NCBI GenBank assembly: GCA_949752795.1
Contig: OX457058.1
Span: 35,342,587 to 35,406,586, forward strand
Direction: 5' to 3'
Length of the DNA stretch: 64,000 nt
Origin: Hyperoodon ampullatus
Lineage: Eukaryota; Chordata; Mammalia; Artiodactyla; Ziphiidae
Positions 24,170-36,250 of this stretch are shown here, in pieces; position 1 is the first letter of the stretch; every line of letters starts with the position of its first letter. The translations under genes and the position numbers were made by a program. The notes beneath the pieces are model-generated. The model ran no database searches. It was not told the origin of the DNA and saw only the letters and a program-made list of their open reading frames with translations.

Positions 24170-24650
24170 ATTAATAACAGGTGGATTACACTGTTGGGAG
24201 AGAATTCTCCCCAGGTCTCTCTTGCTTCTGCATGTCTTGCAAGCAGAGGCTTTGCTCCTCCCTTTGTTCTAGACTATCTTTTCAAGGATGTTTGTATAGT
24301 GACCAGTCTTAGAAGATATGATGTTTCTCTCCGGGGAAAAGAACAGGTTGTTTACTTTCCAGTAAAATAAAGAGGGTATCTCCCTTTGGAGCAAAGGTCA
24401 GGCAGACCTTTAATAAAAGGTTCAGGTTCTGAGATCTGCCCTTAATAAAAGGTTCAGGTTCCCTAGGCTCAGGGTTCCTCTCCTATAACACAATCTACTT
24501 CATGTACAGGAGTTACTCAGCCCTTTTCACATCTATCCTGGGGACTTTGGACTTGGGAGCCCGCACAAGAAAATTCTGCTACTCTGGCTACTGCTATTTT
24601 TTGTGAGTAATAAAGTCATTTGTCTCAGACCCAAAAACCCTGTATCTTTT
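24170..24650 (+). repeat. Possible LTR-like fragment with internal duplication
   Basis: The stretch ends with a polyadenylation-like 'gagtaataaagtcatttg' followed by 'tctcagaccc'. This resembles the R-U5 end of a solo LTR. Within it 'taataaaaggttcaggttc' is repeated at about 24411 and 24443. The family is not identified. Confidence 0.3.
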
Positions 24651-24721
24651 GCAGCATTCATGAAACTGAACAGGCTAACTTGTTAGCTTGCAAGCAGGGG
24701 AAAATTTTAGACCCTCTACAG

Positions 24722-24950
24722 CAGTGGTCCCCAACCATTTTGGCATCAGGAACTGGTTTCGTGGAAGCCAATTTTTCCATGGACTGGTGGGGGGGGATGG
24801 TTCAGGCTGTAATGCGAGCAATGGGGAGTGATGGGGAGCAGCAGATGAAGCTTCGCTTGCTCGCCCGCCGCTCACCTCCTGCTGTGCGGCCCGGTCCCTA
24901 ACAGGCTGCGGACCAGTACCAGTCTGTAGCCCAGGAGTTGGGGACCCCTG
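24722..24950. mobile_element. 229-bp hAT-type miniature transposon
   Basis: The imperfect terminal inverted repeats are 'cagtggtccccaacc' and 'gttggggacccctg'. An 8-bp duplication, 'ctctacag' (24714-24721) and 'ctctatag' (24951-24958), flanks it with one mismatch. An 8-bp TSD and CAG ends are hAT hallmarks. No transposase is encoded. Confidence 0.85.
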
Positions 24951-25019
24951 CTCTATAGTTCTTAGTATACATTACTGAATGTGAAAACAAAAACTATCAA
25001 GCTTTAGAAGATGAAGCTT

Positions 25020-25945
25020 CATAATCTGGAATGTCTTAAACAGAATACACAAAAGCATTTACCAGAGAGAAAAAAATAGATAAATTTGACTACATTAAAA
25101 TGAAGAAACTCCATTCATCAACAGACACTATTAGGACAGTGAAGAAGATGTTCACAATAATAAATAATATTGACATACAACTGAAAAAGGCTTATATACA
25201 GAATGAATATATATCCTATAAATCAATAAGAAAGATACAGAAAATCCAATAGAAAAATTGGCAAAATAGTTGAGCAGACCCTTCACGAAAGAGAAAAGCC
25301 AAATGGCCAGTAAACATATAAAAAGGCACTCAACCTCAAAATCAGGGAAATACAAATTAAAATGAAAACCACCATGGAAAATCATTTTGGAAAACAGTTT
25401 GCCATTATTCAGTAATGTACACCATATGATCCAGCCATTCATAGCAGCATTATCAGTAACAGCCAAAAAACTAAAAACAACCCAGAAGTCCATCAACAGG
25501 AGAATGGATAAATAAATTAGGTATTCTATACCACAATAAAAATGAATGAACTACAGCTACACAGAACAACGTGCCCCCACTTGCCACAATTAGAGAAAGC
25601 CGCGAGCAGCAATGAAGACCCAACACAGCCAAAAATAAATAATAAATAAATAAATTTATTTTTTAAAAAACAGGTAAAAATAATCCACTGTATTTAGGGA
25701 TATTTAGGTTATACAATTATAAAGAAAAGCAACACGTGATTGCTACAAAAGGTAGGATAGTAATTACTTTTAGGGTGAGAGAGGAGTACATAACTCTGAA
25801 AAGCTCCATGGGGACAATGTTCTATTGTCTGGGGTGCTAGCAATGTTCTATTTCTTGTCCTTGATGGGACTACACTAGTGTTCAGTTTATAAATAAACCA
25901 ACAATCTGTACACTTATGTTTTATACCCTTAAAAATTGGTAAACA
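25020..25945 (+). mobile_element. Ancient L1M fragment, split by a SINE piece
   Basis: ORF2-end blocks include 'gcactcaacctcaaaatcag', 'ggaaaacagtttgccatt' and 'aacagccaaaaaactaaaaa'. A 3' UTR follows with 'ggggtgctagcaatgttcta' and 'tgtacacttatgttttat'. It is interrupted at 25570-25670 by a CHR SINE 3' fragment. All frames are broken. Confidence 0.7.
25570..25670 (+). mobile_element. 5'-truncated CHR SINE (long form), 3' end only
   Basis: Only the last part is present: 'ttgccacaattagagaaagc', 'gcagcaatgaagacccaac' and the 'aaaaataaataataaataa' tail. Severe 5' truncation is uncommon for SINEs. Confidence 0.8.
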
Positions 25946-26935
25946 CAAACACAAAAAAGACTGAGGAAACAATATCCAGGTCATGAAATTGAACACTGCC
26001 AGTAAACCAGAAGCTCCCACATACCCCTTTCCAACACAACCTCCTCCTTTCCCTCATCGGTTGTCACTATCCTGACTTTTACCCCCAAGTGTACATTATT
26101 AAATACTACGGTTTACCTCAGTCTGCTTTTGACTTTTACCTAAACGAAACCAACTGAATATTTGCATTTGAGTCTGAAAACTGTTCTTGATAAATCAACT
26201 AATTACTGTGATGCATATGCTGCTTTGAACATAATATCTTCGTAGTGAACTAAACATAGTTCAGTTGAAACAGAGATAACGTGCTAGAACTTTACAAGTG
26301 TGTGTGAAATCATGAGAACACCAACTCAGATTAAGCAAAAGAACATTATCCATGACATTAACTCAGTGGTGTTAATTTGAATTTTACTGGGTTAGTAGTT
26401 TTATCTGCATTTAGTATGAAATAAGTTTGGAGTTTATACTTGTCTTAAAGCTATAAGCATAAGTTTTAACACTTACTTTTACATTCATCCATATTTAAGT
26501 AATATAATAAAACTAGATTTAACTTAACACAAGGAGTCCCTTATAAAAAGGGGTCCTTAGTTCACACAGATTTGAGAAACCCTGCCTAGGAATTGGCTCC
26601 CATTCTTCCATCTCACCCTCCTGCCTGCACCCCAAGACAAAACCACAGCTTGCTACCTACAGCCAGGAACATTCAAGCAGAATGCTTTCCAAACGACCCA
26701 TGTCATCTCTGTGAAGTATGTCAGGCACTCTGCCTGTTACCTTTGGAATTCATTCCATTTGTCATACAGGTGATCAAAGCCGGGGACCAAAATCAGGCAT
26801 CAGCAACTAAGCAAAGTGTGAAAACAGTTTATTTGGGCCAGGTGACAATTCTTTGAAATGCTAGTGACAATCATCCATAGCTCATACTTTGGCATTGCTA
26901 CTGCTTAATTATGAACTCAAGCGCAGAAAGTCCTC
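25946..26935. other. No recognisable feature
   Basis: AT-rich from 26150 to 26540 with short frames only. There is no TIR, SINE head or LTR end that I can support. Confidence 0.4.
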
Positions 26936-26939
26936 ACTC

Positions 26940-27060
26940 AGTACATTTGTTTCCTACTGCCACTGTAAAAAATTACCAAAAACTTAGGGGCTTAAAACAA
27001 CACAGATTTATTTCCTTACAGTCCCACACTCAGGTAGCAGAAGTCTGACCTACCACAGTT
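26940..27060 (-). repeat. MLT1-like (MaLR) LTR end, reverse strand
   Basis: The stretch 'tgtttcctactgccactgta', 'aaaattaccaaaaacttagg' and 'cttaaaacaacacagattta' is the reverse complement of the conserved 3' end of MLT1 LTRs. MaLRs are ancient retrovirus-like elements, and only an LTR piece is present. Confidence 0.6.
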
Positions 27061-27194
27061 GTGAACAGGAGGAATGCACTTCTCCTTTGCTTAAAGTTCA
27101 AGGGTTCAAAAGAGGCACACAAACACCTGACCTACAAGTAATTTGTTTCTATGTGAATGAATCCTAAATTACTGTGGTATAAAAAGAAATACAG

Positions 27195-27351
27195 GAGGGG
27201 TGGGAGGGAGACGCAAGAGGGAGGGGATATGGGGATATATGTATACGTAGAGCTGACTGACTTTGTTATACCACAGAAACTAACAGAACATTGTAAAGCA
27301 ATTATACTCCAATAAAGATGTTAAAAATAGTGAAAGAAAGAAAAAGAAAAG
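27195..27351 (+). mobile_element. Young L1, extreme 3' end only
   Basis: The 3' UTR stretch 'gaggggtgggagggagacgc' runs to 'caattatactccaataaaga' and an A-rich tail. It is flanked by 'gaaatacag' at 27186-27194 and 27352-27360. Extreme 5' truncation is typical of L1. Confidence 0.9.
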
Positions 27352-27360
27352 GAAATACAG

Positions 27361-27677
27361 GCACTTCCCTGGTAGTGCAATGGTTAAAAATCCACCTGCC
27401 AATGCAGGGGACTCAGGTTCGAGCCCTGGTCCAGGAACATCCCACATGCCACGGAGCAACTAAGCCCGTGAACCACAACTACTGAGCCCGCGTGCCACAA
27501 CTACTGAAGCCCGTGCGCCTAGAGCCCGTGCTCCACAACAAGAGAAGCCACCGCAATGAGAAGCCCGCGCACTGCAACAAAGAGTAGCCCTCGCGTGCCG
27601 CAACTAGAGAAAGCTGGCATGCGGCAACAGAGACCCAACGCAGCCAAAAATAAATAATAAATTACTTAAATAAAAAA
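27361..27677 (+). mobile_element. CHR SINE, long form, abutting an L1 tail
   Basis: The head 'gcacttccctggtagtgcaa' starts directly after the right duplication of the neighbouring L1. The body and 'ccaaaaataaataataaat' tail are complete. 'gaaataca' follows again at 27678, so this 8-bp word brackets both elements. Confidence 0.93.
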
Positions 27678-27959
27678 GAAATACATATGGCTTTTATCCC
27701 TGGTTTCCCACACAGAGCTCTCCTAAGACCTTTGGGACTTTCTGAGTGATAGGAGTGTCCTTTGTCATTCTTTAGGAGTCCCTTTTGAGCACACCTGAGT
27801 CTATGCTGATGATGACTTAGGGTGGGGCCCCTAGATAGCCTCAGGATGGGGCTGGCCACCAGAAAGACCCAGTGAGTAGACGGTTGAAACTCACCATCCC
27901 ACCCCCTTGATCTCCTGGGGAGGGCAGAGTGGCTGGAGGTAGAATCAATCATCAATGGT

Positions 27960-28280
27960 CGTCGAGGACTTAATCAACTGTGACAGATGTGTAAACCACA
28001 GAGAGCAGAGTAGCATGAAGTCAAGTGTACAGTAGAGTATGATGAAGGTGCTCTGGACAGGTAGGAAAGGCATCATAAAGGAAGTAGGATGACAATTTTG
28101 CCTCGGAGAATTCACAGCATTTGGAGGAGGTAAGAGGAAGGGAAAGGGTGTTCCCAGATGAAGGAAAGCATAAGCCAAGGCACCAAAAAGCAGATATTGA
28201 GTCTGTCTAGGGACAAAGGTGACACTTACAATGTGGCTCGAGCGTGGAGGGTCTGGAGCTCAAAGGGGGGTTGAATAAGA
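27960..28280 (+). repeat. Possible ancient dispersed repeat fragment
   Basis: The purine-rich stretch with 'ggtgttcccagatgaagga' and 'gcataagccaaggcacca' recalls the 'fused inserted bulk of low-copy animal repeats' seen near 43 and 62 kb. The similarity is weak and no family is named. Confidence 0.25.
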
Positions 28281-28780
28281 TGATGAAAGCTCTGACACCA
28301 TGTCATATTATTCCATGGTCTTTATTCCATAGTCATGATTGATCATGACTTTATTCCAGAGTCATGATCTTTCAGAAAACAAATTTCCTTTTCATTTACC
28401 AAGGAACAAACACCCCACAAGTTTAATGTTCAAAACCTTGACCTAGTTCTATCTCAATTATACAATTTCCCAAAGACCCTTCCAACCCCATGCCTCCGAG
28501 TTCTAAGCTGTGGTTAATAGACCCCTAGTAGAAGGCAGAGCGGGGAAGACATCACCAGTGCATCCAGTAGAGAAGTACAGATTCACAACAGGAAAGCACA
28601 ACTGTTGTGCAACTTGAACTCTGATTAAGTCATTACACAGTGGCTGAAACCTGTCTGAAAAGGAGTATTTGGATTTGTCATGAGAACCAATGCTACGTAG
28701 ACATGTTTTTAAAGGATTGTTTTCAAATTGCTCTAACGTTTAGAAGGAAAAGAGATATGACCTTTTTAAAATGTGAAAAG

Positions 28781-29167
28781 TGGAATAAAGACACAGATGT
28801 AGAGAAGGGACTTGAGGACACAGGGGAGGAAGGGTAAGCTGGGACGAAGTGAGAGAGTGGCACTGACACATATACACTACCAAATGTAAAATAGATAGCT
28901 AGGGGGAAGCAGCTGCATAGCACAGGGAGATCAGCTCGGTGCTTTGTGGCCACCTAGAGAGGTGGGATAGGGAGGGTGGGAGGGAGGCTCAAGAGGGAGG
29001 GGATGGGGGATATATGTATACATATAGCTGATTCACTTTGTTGTACAGCAGAAACTAACACAACATTGTAAAGCAATTATACTCCAATAAAGATATTTTT
29101 AAATTAAATATTAAATAAAGGGAAAAAAATTTCATCCATTCATTAAAAACAATATTTATCAAGAAAA
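28781..29167 (+). mobile_element. Young L1 3' end with extra 3' sequence
   Basis: The 3' UTR runs from 'tggaataaagacacagatg' to 'atactccaataaagatattt' (29099). About 65 bp of non-L1 sequence then follows and ends in an A run. The duplication 'aaaatgtgaaaag' (28768-28780) and 'aaaatgtgaaagg' (29168-29180) brackets L1 plus the extra sequence, which suggests a 3' transduction. Confidence 0.85.
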
Positions 29168-29344
29168 AAAATGTGAAAGGCAGGAAAAATGTTGCTAGTT
29201 GCTCCTTTATCTAGTTGATGAGGATTCTCTAAAGTGTTCTCTGCAGAATAACACCTGAGCTGGAGGGAGTTGGTGGGGAGAGAGACGGAGGGAGGTGACA
29301 GCCAGGCCAAGGGGGGACACAAAGTGCTGATCACATTGTGACTC

Positions 29345-29480
29345 TGTGTGGGGGTGGGGAGGGCTGTGTGTGTGTGAGAGAGAAAGACAGAAAGAGAGAG
29401 ACAGAGAGAGAAAGAGAAGGGGGATGGGCTGATGGAGGGAGGGAGGAAAGGAGGGGGAGGAAAGAAGAGAGGAGGAGGGG
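29345..29480. repeat. G-rich and (GA)n purine tract
   Basis: GTGTGTGT followed by GAGAGA, GGAGG and AAAGA runs, nearly all purine on the plus strand for about 130 bp. Such mirror-like tracts can form triplex DNA; that is a general property, not shown here. Confidence 0.8.
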
Positions 29481-29807
29481 TGAAGGTCAGGGAGATGATG
29501 CTGGCGTCTGACTACACTGTTGGTGCCTCTTGTTTGGCTTCCCTCACAGAGCAGGAAGACAGAGGAGCTTTCTAAGTCTAAGCTGCAGGAAAGCCTTACG
29601 TGAGCAGCTTCCACAGAACCAGGAACAGATCTTCTGACACCAGTAAGAAGGAGAGCTCCTGCTTCCACGCTGCGGCTACTGCTCAAAAGCAAACTCTTTG
29701 GAACATAAGTACCTCTAGGTATTTCTGACCCTAGGAGTAGTTTAGAAATGAAAATTATTGGGATCTCAGAGAAGACAAGGATTAGATTAATATTAGACAT
29801 GTAGAAT

Positions 29808-30375
29808 GGAAGCAACCTAAGTGTCCATCGACAGATGAATGGATAAAGAAGATGTGGCACATATACACAATGTAATATTGCTCAGCCATAAAAAGGAATG
29901 AAATTGAGTTATTTGTAGTGAGGTGGATGGACCTAGAGTCTGTCATACAGAGTGAAGTAAGTCAGAAAGAGAAAAACAAATACCATATGCTAACACATAT
30001 ATATGGAATCTAAAAAAATGGTTCTGAAGAACCTAGGGGCAGGACAGGAATAAAAATGCAGACGTAGAGAATGGACTTGAGGACACGGGGAGGGGGAAGG
30101 GTAAGCTGGGAAGAAGTGAGAGAGTGGCGTGGACATATATATACTACGAAATGTAAAACACAGCTAGTGGGAAGCAGCTGCATAGCACAGGGAGATCAGC
30201 TCGGTGCTTTGTGACCACCTAGAGGGGTGGGATAGGGAGGGTGGGAGGGAGATGCAAGAGGATGGAGATATGGGGATATATGTATATGTATAGCTGATTC
30301 ACTTTGTTATACAGCAGAAACTAACACACCACTGTAAAGCAATTATACTCCAATAAGATGTTAAATAAATAAATA
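29808..30375 (+). mobile_element. Young L1 3' end (ORF2 C-terminus and 3' UTR)
   Basis: It begins within the ORF2 end, at 'aatggaagcaacctaagtg', passes the 'gctcagccataaaaaggaat' block and ends 'caattatactccaataagat' plus 'taaataaataaa'. It lacks most of the 5' part. TSDs are unclear, since the flanks share only 'catgtag'-like words. Confidence 0.92.
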
Positions 30376-32905
30376 AACATATGTAGCATTAAGAAAATAG
30401 GAATATTAAACACACTTTATTCAAGGTTTTTTTTTTTTAGTCAGCTAAACTATATATCTCTAATTCTTACAATATTATGTAGCTAATGTCAATGCACCTG
30501 GGTTCCAGAAAGGCTACCTCACCCACAGTCCTACCAAGATACTGGCAATAAGAGTTCCTGAAGAGTTGTTTTTAATCTCCATTAATGGACAGAAGTAGGG
30601 ATGGGCCAAGTCCCCTGAAGTGACAGGTGGCATTTATTCCCCTTGAGAGGGCCTGTCAGAGCCATCCTAGACCTCTTCATGGGACGCAGGTCTGAAGACC
30701 CCTATACCACATGCTTTTCCACGGGAAGCTCCCACCGCAGTGAGTCTGTCTCACTGATAATGTGCAGAACCACATGCCAAGTAATTGTGCATCCAAGGGC
30801 CTGACTCCCTTAGGTCCAGCATTGGCCCAAGGGACAAACTCCCCTCTGACCCTGGACCACTGCGAGCTTGCAGCTGTCCACACTAGGGCACCATGCCATA
30901 CCCGCCCTGTAGGGTTGGGGTGCTAGGAGGAAATCCCAGGAGGGATGGGAAAGGTCAGGAGTGTGGCTTCTCGGGAGCTGACGTGAGTTGGGCAGGGGAA
31001 AGGAGTATTGGGGGAGCAAACTGGGACATTTCACTGGGACCCTGGAGACTAAGCAGCTGGTGGGGATGCTCACAGTCCAAGAGGATAGGAGTCTCCAGAC
31101 TTTGGGATTTTACAGGCAGTAAATACCAAAAATGGCAGTAGTAGTAATAATAACAATATAAAATATAATATTTATCATAAATTAGTTATCCAATCATAAT
31201 TATATTATAAAATATTACAAAATATGTTACATTCAAATAAAATAATAGATATAAAATATAATAATGATATTATTGTTAATTTTATTATTTTTACCATATA
31301 ACAAAGTGTTTTCAAGTTTTCATTTTCTTAGAAAGGGCACTTCTTTTTTATTGCTGTTTCATTTGAATAAGGACCTTTCAATACCAAAATTATAGGAAGA
31401 ACATAATCTTGGAAATCAGGTAAATTCAGATTTGATAGAAACTCACATTGTTCTCTTGTGTGTCCTTATACTTTTCTCACTTTGCTAAGGACCAGTGAAC
31501 ACTTTGAAGGAGGCCAGTAGTTCACACGTGGAGCTGGAGAGCTGGTGGGACTGGACACCAGGCACTTCTGCCAGCTCTATTTCTACCTGTCCTCCTGCAG
31601 GTAGCTCTGCAGAGGAGGTACCTTCTACAAGAGCAAGGCCTAAGGCCCAGACACTGCGGTGCCAGCACCCACCAGCATCCCTTTCCTTCAGTCTGCTCTT
31701 CTGATTGGCCAGTTTCCTTTGGGGAAAGCCTAAATGCCATACTCCTGCCTGGTGGTAGACATGCTCTAAGTAGTCCTTCCCAGAGCCAGAGAAAGGATTA
31801 ACTGATTGCTTCCCTCTTCACTTTGGCTGCCAGCAAGCCCAACAACAAATTTGAGGATCAACAATAGCAACTCCACGGACCTTCTTATCTGTGTCTTTAC
31901 ATGTAAATAAATTCACGTAGACCTCCACAAGCCATGACTTTACCACAGCTATTTATATTTTCCCTAATCACGATTCATTATTCTCTTTTACACTTTATAT
32001 CTAAAATTTCTTGTAAACTGTTTCAAATTCTACGTGGTACAAGAGAATGTAAATAATATAAACCCCAAAAATGTTTAGGTTAAAATTATAAAAATTTGCT
32101 AAAGTAATTCACTGATGACTGAGGCAAGCATGATGTCTTTTACATAATAACCAAAGTGCAAAGCAAAAATCACTTATGCCACCAGATGAGGCATTAGGGC
32201 CCAAACTGGGCCCTATTAGCAAAGTTAATTTTTTTTCTCTGAAAGATAAAATATAGTGAGCCATCAGCTTAATTTAAAATTCACACAGCTTCTAAACAAT
32301 AAGAGGCACTTTTCTTTTCCATGAACAAAGACGTTTTATTCATATGTGAATAAAGCAAAGATTCTTTCTATTCTATCTACATGAAGCAATTCTGCATTTC
32401 TATACAAAATGAGCTATTTTGCACCAGGCAGAGCCATATTACAGAACCGTTGTGCACTCTGGATGAAGTTGTCTGATTGCACATGCATTAATAACAAAAA
32501 GCACTTTGTATTATCAAATAAGAAAAAAAAATCCTTAAGCTTTCCATGACACTCTCTTCTGTTTTTCCTTCAACACAAACCCATACATTAATGCATTCAC
32601 TTCTAACCTAGAACTGGGTGTGCTCCATAAGGATGGAGAAAGTGTGTGGGCCCATAGTGAAAGGACCAAATAAAAGAAACGTGAACCTCCATACCAAGTA
32701 TTTTGGAGCGGTTTTTGGTTGAATTTTTTCCAAGGGTGCAATTTTAAATAGGTTTTGTGAAGTTCAGGGTGGGAGGCGGGGTCTGGGGAGGAATCTCCCC
32801 AAAGTGATTACAAACTCATTTAGACAGCAAAGGATAGTTTCTACTTATTTTAGGGTTAAATCCCTGAATTATTCATATTTCAGGATAATGAGGGAGGCAA
32901 TATAA
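30376..32905. other. No recognisable gene; AT-rich tract inside
   Basis: From 31140 to 31290 the sequence is extremely AT-rich. The rest has short frames and no repeat I can name. A cluster of moderate-length opposing frames at 30680-31140 and 31495-31740 lacks codon structure and splice context. Confidence 0.4.
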
Positions 32906-32920
32906 AAATAGCATATTCTT

Positions 32921-33141
32921 GGGCTTCCCTGGTGGCGCAGTGGTTGCGAGTCCACCTGCCGATGCAGGGGACACGGGTTCGTGCCCCGGTCCGGGAAGAT
33001 CCCACATGCCGCGGAGTGGCGGGGCCCGTGAGCCACGGCCGCTGAGCCTGCGCGTACGGAGCACATACGGAGCCTGTGCTCCGCAACGAGAGAAGCCACA
33101 ACAGTGAGAGGCCCGCGTATCGCAAAAAAAAAAAAAAAAAA
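32921..33141 (+). mobile_element. CHR SINE, short form, with internal insertion
   Basis: The 11-bp duplication 'agcatattctt' is at 32910-32920 and 33142-33152. The body carries an extra unit, 'gtacggagca' followed by 'catacggagcc', a short internal duplication not seen in the other copies. Confidence 0.96.
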
Positions 33142-33217
33142 AGCATATTCTTTAAAGAACTTTACTCTTTCTTCTCCAAAAGTTTAAACCATCTTCTTAA
33201 GAGTGTAAATATAGTTC

Positions 33218-33273
33218 TTAAATTTAACAGGAACCAACACTGACCAACCTGTTAAATTTAACAGGAACCAACA
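33218..33273. repeat. Direct repeat, 22 bp, period 34
   Basis: The word 'ttaaatttaacaggaacc' followed by 'aaca' occurs at 33218-33239 and again at 33252-33273. It is an isolated local duplication. Confidence 0.9.
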
Positions 33274-33762
33274 TTTATCATACCAATAAAACTGGATTTG
33301 AAATATGAAGTCTTAACTTAAAAACAAAATTCTTCATTAATTAATCCCACTTTTGAGCAACAAAGTACTGAGAAGTTCTGATGTCCTGGGTGAATAGCTA
33401 GTAAGAAGTGAGACAGCAGAAAATATAAACTAATTTAAAGCTAGAATCCATAGGGATCATTTGGAAGCAAAACATGAATATCATCATAATAGTCCTTGCC
33501 ATCCCCCGGCCCTCTACAGTGTTCATGGGAGGGATTTTACTCCAATAACAATATCTAATCTTAGTACATGCAGGGCATACCTCCCCATTCTTCACCTCCA
33601 AAGCAGGTCAACCTTTATTTTCCTGTCTTCTTCACCCAAGACAAGGCTTGAGCAAAATGCCCTGTTCCATAGACAACTCCACTACCCTCATATTCTGTCC
33701 CACCCTTTCCTAAAAAAAATGTGTATTTCTTAAATATGTGACTCTTTTAAAAAGCATACTAA

Positions 33763-33964
33763 GGGCTTCCCTGGTGGCGCAGTGGTTGAGAGTCCGCCTG
33801 CCGATGCAGGGGACACGGGTTCGTGCCCCGGTCCGGGAAGATCCCGCATGCCGCAGAGCGGCTGGGCCCGTGAGCCATGGCCGCTGAGCCTGCACGTCCG
33901 GAGCCTGTGCTCCACAACGGGAGAGGCCACAACAGTGAAAGGCCCGCGTTATCAAAAAAAAAAA
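33763..33964 (+). mobile_element. CHR SINE, short form
   Basis: Complete, with duplication 'aaaagcatactaa' at 33750-33762 and ending at 33977 on the right. CpG sites in 'tgcacgtccggagcctgtgc' are mostly preserved, which suggests youth. Confidence 0.97.
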
Positions 33965-34079
33965 AAAAAGCATACTAAAACACTCAGTGTGTATTTAAAA
34001 ACATTCATTCCATAAAGGCTCACAAAATGCTTAATCCCCAGTAAGATGCTGGGAGAGGTGACTTTCCAATAGCCTGTCT

Positions 34080-34700
34080 CCTGCTCCTACCTTTGCCCCT
34101 CTGAAGTCTGTTCTCAAAGGAGCAACCAGAAAGATCTTGTTAAAATTTAAGTCCACCTTGCCCCTCCAATATTCCAGAACCCTGCAGTGGCTCCTCTTTT
34201 CACTCAACGTAAAAGCCGAAGTCTTTGCAGCAAGGCCCCACAGAAACAGCCTCTCATCCTCCCTGACCATCCTTCTTCTCCCCCTCGCTCATTCTGCTCC
34301 AGCCACTCTCCTCCCTGGTACTCAAACATCTTAGGCAGGCTCCTGCTCCAGGGCCTTTGCACAGGCTGTTCCCTCTGCCTAGCACACATTTCCAGCAGAT
34401 ATCTGCACAGCCAACTTCCTCGCCTCCAAGTCTTTGCTTAAATGTTACCTTCTCAATGAGATGTACACTGACCATCCTATTTAAAATTGCAACTGCCCCA
34501 TGCCCTACCTCTACTGCCCCAATCCATCTTCTTTTGTTCTACATTTTCTTTCTCTCCAAAGTCCCTATCACTTTTGAACTTACCATGTAAATATACTTAT
34601 CGGTTTTGTACACAGATATACCCCAAACACCTAGAAAAGTGTCTGGTACATAGTATGTACTCAATAAATACGTTTCAAATGAACAAATGAATACTTGAAA
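34080..34700 (+). mobile_element. L2 LINE 3' portion
   Basis: Ordered L2 blocks are present: 'ccctgcagtggctcctcttt', 'caggctgttccctctgccta', 'aatgttaccttctcaatgag' and the 3' end 'gtgtctggtacatagtatgt' with 'actcaataaatacg'. Short frames on both strands are relics. Confidence 0.85.
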
Positions 34701-34871
34701 AGATCCGAGATGAATCACTAAAAAGAAATTCAAACCAATGAAAGATATCAGTAAAGGTCGTTAGTTGAAAATAAGTATACACAAAAATAGATTTTCAAAT
34801 TTCAATAACAGCCAGTCAGGAAAATTACATATTTTTAAGCAGGAGAATTATTTATATAAATAAAACCTGTT

Positions 34872-35062
34872 GGGACTTCCCTGGTTGTACACTGGGTAAG
34901 ACTCTGCGCTCCCAAAGCAGGGGGCCCAGGTTTGATCCCTGGTCAGGGAACTAGATCCCGCATGCATGCCACAACTAAGAAGTCAGCAGGCCACAACTAA
35001 AGATCCTGTGTGCTCCAACTAAGACCCGGTGCAGCCAAAGTTAAATAAATTAAAAAAAAAAA
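34872..35062 (+). mobile_element. Older tRNA-derived SINE (cetartiodactyl CHR/Bov-tA-like)
   Basis: The head 'gggacttccctggttgtaca' is followed by 'aagactctgcgctcccaaag', 'ggtttgatccctggtcaggg' and 'gtgcagccaaagttaaataa' with poly(A). The wording 'aagactctgcgctcc' is of the older type shared with ruminants rather than the young whale type. Confidence 0.85.
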
Positions 35063-35139
35063 AACTTATTATGGTAAACAAGTAAGAACAGAGCTGTGAT
35101 GCTCCCCACCTGTCAGCCACTCCTAGAAGCGCTTGATCT

Positions 35140-36250
35140 CTGAAGGAGAAGGGGCTTGAAAAGCCACACATTAAAAAACGCACAGGAGAAAAGAGCCAAT
35201 TCACACCAGCAACAAAAAACATTAAGTACTTGGAATACTTAAGAAGAATTTGTTAGACCTATATTGAAATAAAACCTACAAAATACTTACTGAGGGACAT
35301 AAAAGAATTCAAAAGTAAATGGCAAGATATGATAAATTCGTTAAGTGGGAGGATTCAAAATCCCAAACCAGCTGTTTTTCCACAGATAATTACATAACAC
35401 AACCCCAACAACAATGCTTATGTCAATACTTTGAGTAAACTGACAAAGAGATCCTAAAACCCGTCTTGAAAATAAAAATGTAAAAAACAGAAAGTGCCCA
35501 AATCAATAGAAAGAGCAATGAACAAAATAGAAGGTTCAGAAATAGAACCAATATGCAGGATCTAGTTTTACAATACAGGTAGCATTTAAGTTCAGTAGGA
35601 AGAAGCCAAATTATTTAGTAAACTCACTAACCATATTGATGACAATGAGAAAATTTTTAAAAATTGCTGCAACTATAACTTCAAAAAAATTCCTGATGAA
35701 CTCATAAATATTTTAAATATTTAAAAAATGAAATGATATAAATGAAGCCACCATAGGTAGGTGAATATTGGTGCAGTCTCAGTTAGAAGCCTTTCTAAAC
35801 ATGATTTCAAAATCAGAAACTACGATAAGAAAGACTAATAAAACTGACTACAATAAATAAATAAATCCTATTACATTAAAATAAAGAATTTCTTTTTGTC
35901 AAAAGACACCATCCAGTCATTAGAGAGTAAAAAGACAAGCCAGAGAGTAGGAAAATATATGTGCATAACATATAACAGCAAAGAACCAGTACCCAGAATA
36001 TATTTTAAAACTGCCACAAATAAATAAGAAAAAGAAAAATATTTTTAAATGGACACAGTACTTGAACAGGTATGTCACTAAAAAGGAAATTCAAGTGGCC
36101 AATGAATAAATTAAAATGTTCAACCTCTTGGTCTCCAAGGAAACGTAAATTAAAACATCAATGAGTTATTACTACATATTTACCAGAGGGGCAAAAAATC
36201 TGAAAGTCTGACAATACCAAGTGCTGACAAGGATGCGAACTATGTAATGA
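35140..36250 (+). mobile_element. Ancient L1 (L1M or HAL1-like) coding fragment
   Basis: Decayed ORF2-like blocks occur in order: 'agccaattcacaccagcaac', 'atattgaaataaaacctaca', 'aaatcaatagaaagagcaat' and 'tacctgac'-type downstream words near 36200 ('ctgacaaggatgcg'). Stops are dense. Confidence 0.55.

Noticed and set aside
29207..29860. 217-residue minus-strand frame
   Set aside because: It crosses a purine tract and an L1 3' end, with low-complexity Ser/Leu/Pro runs. It is an artefact of base composition.
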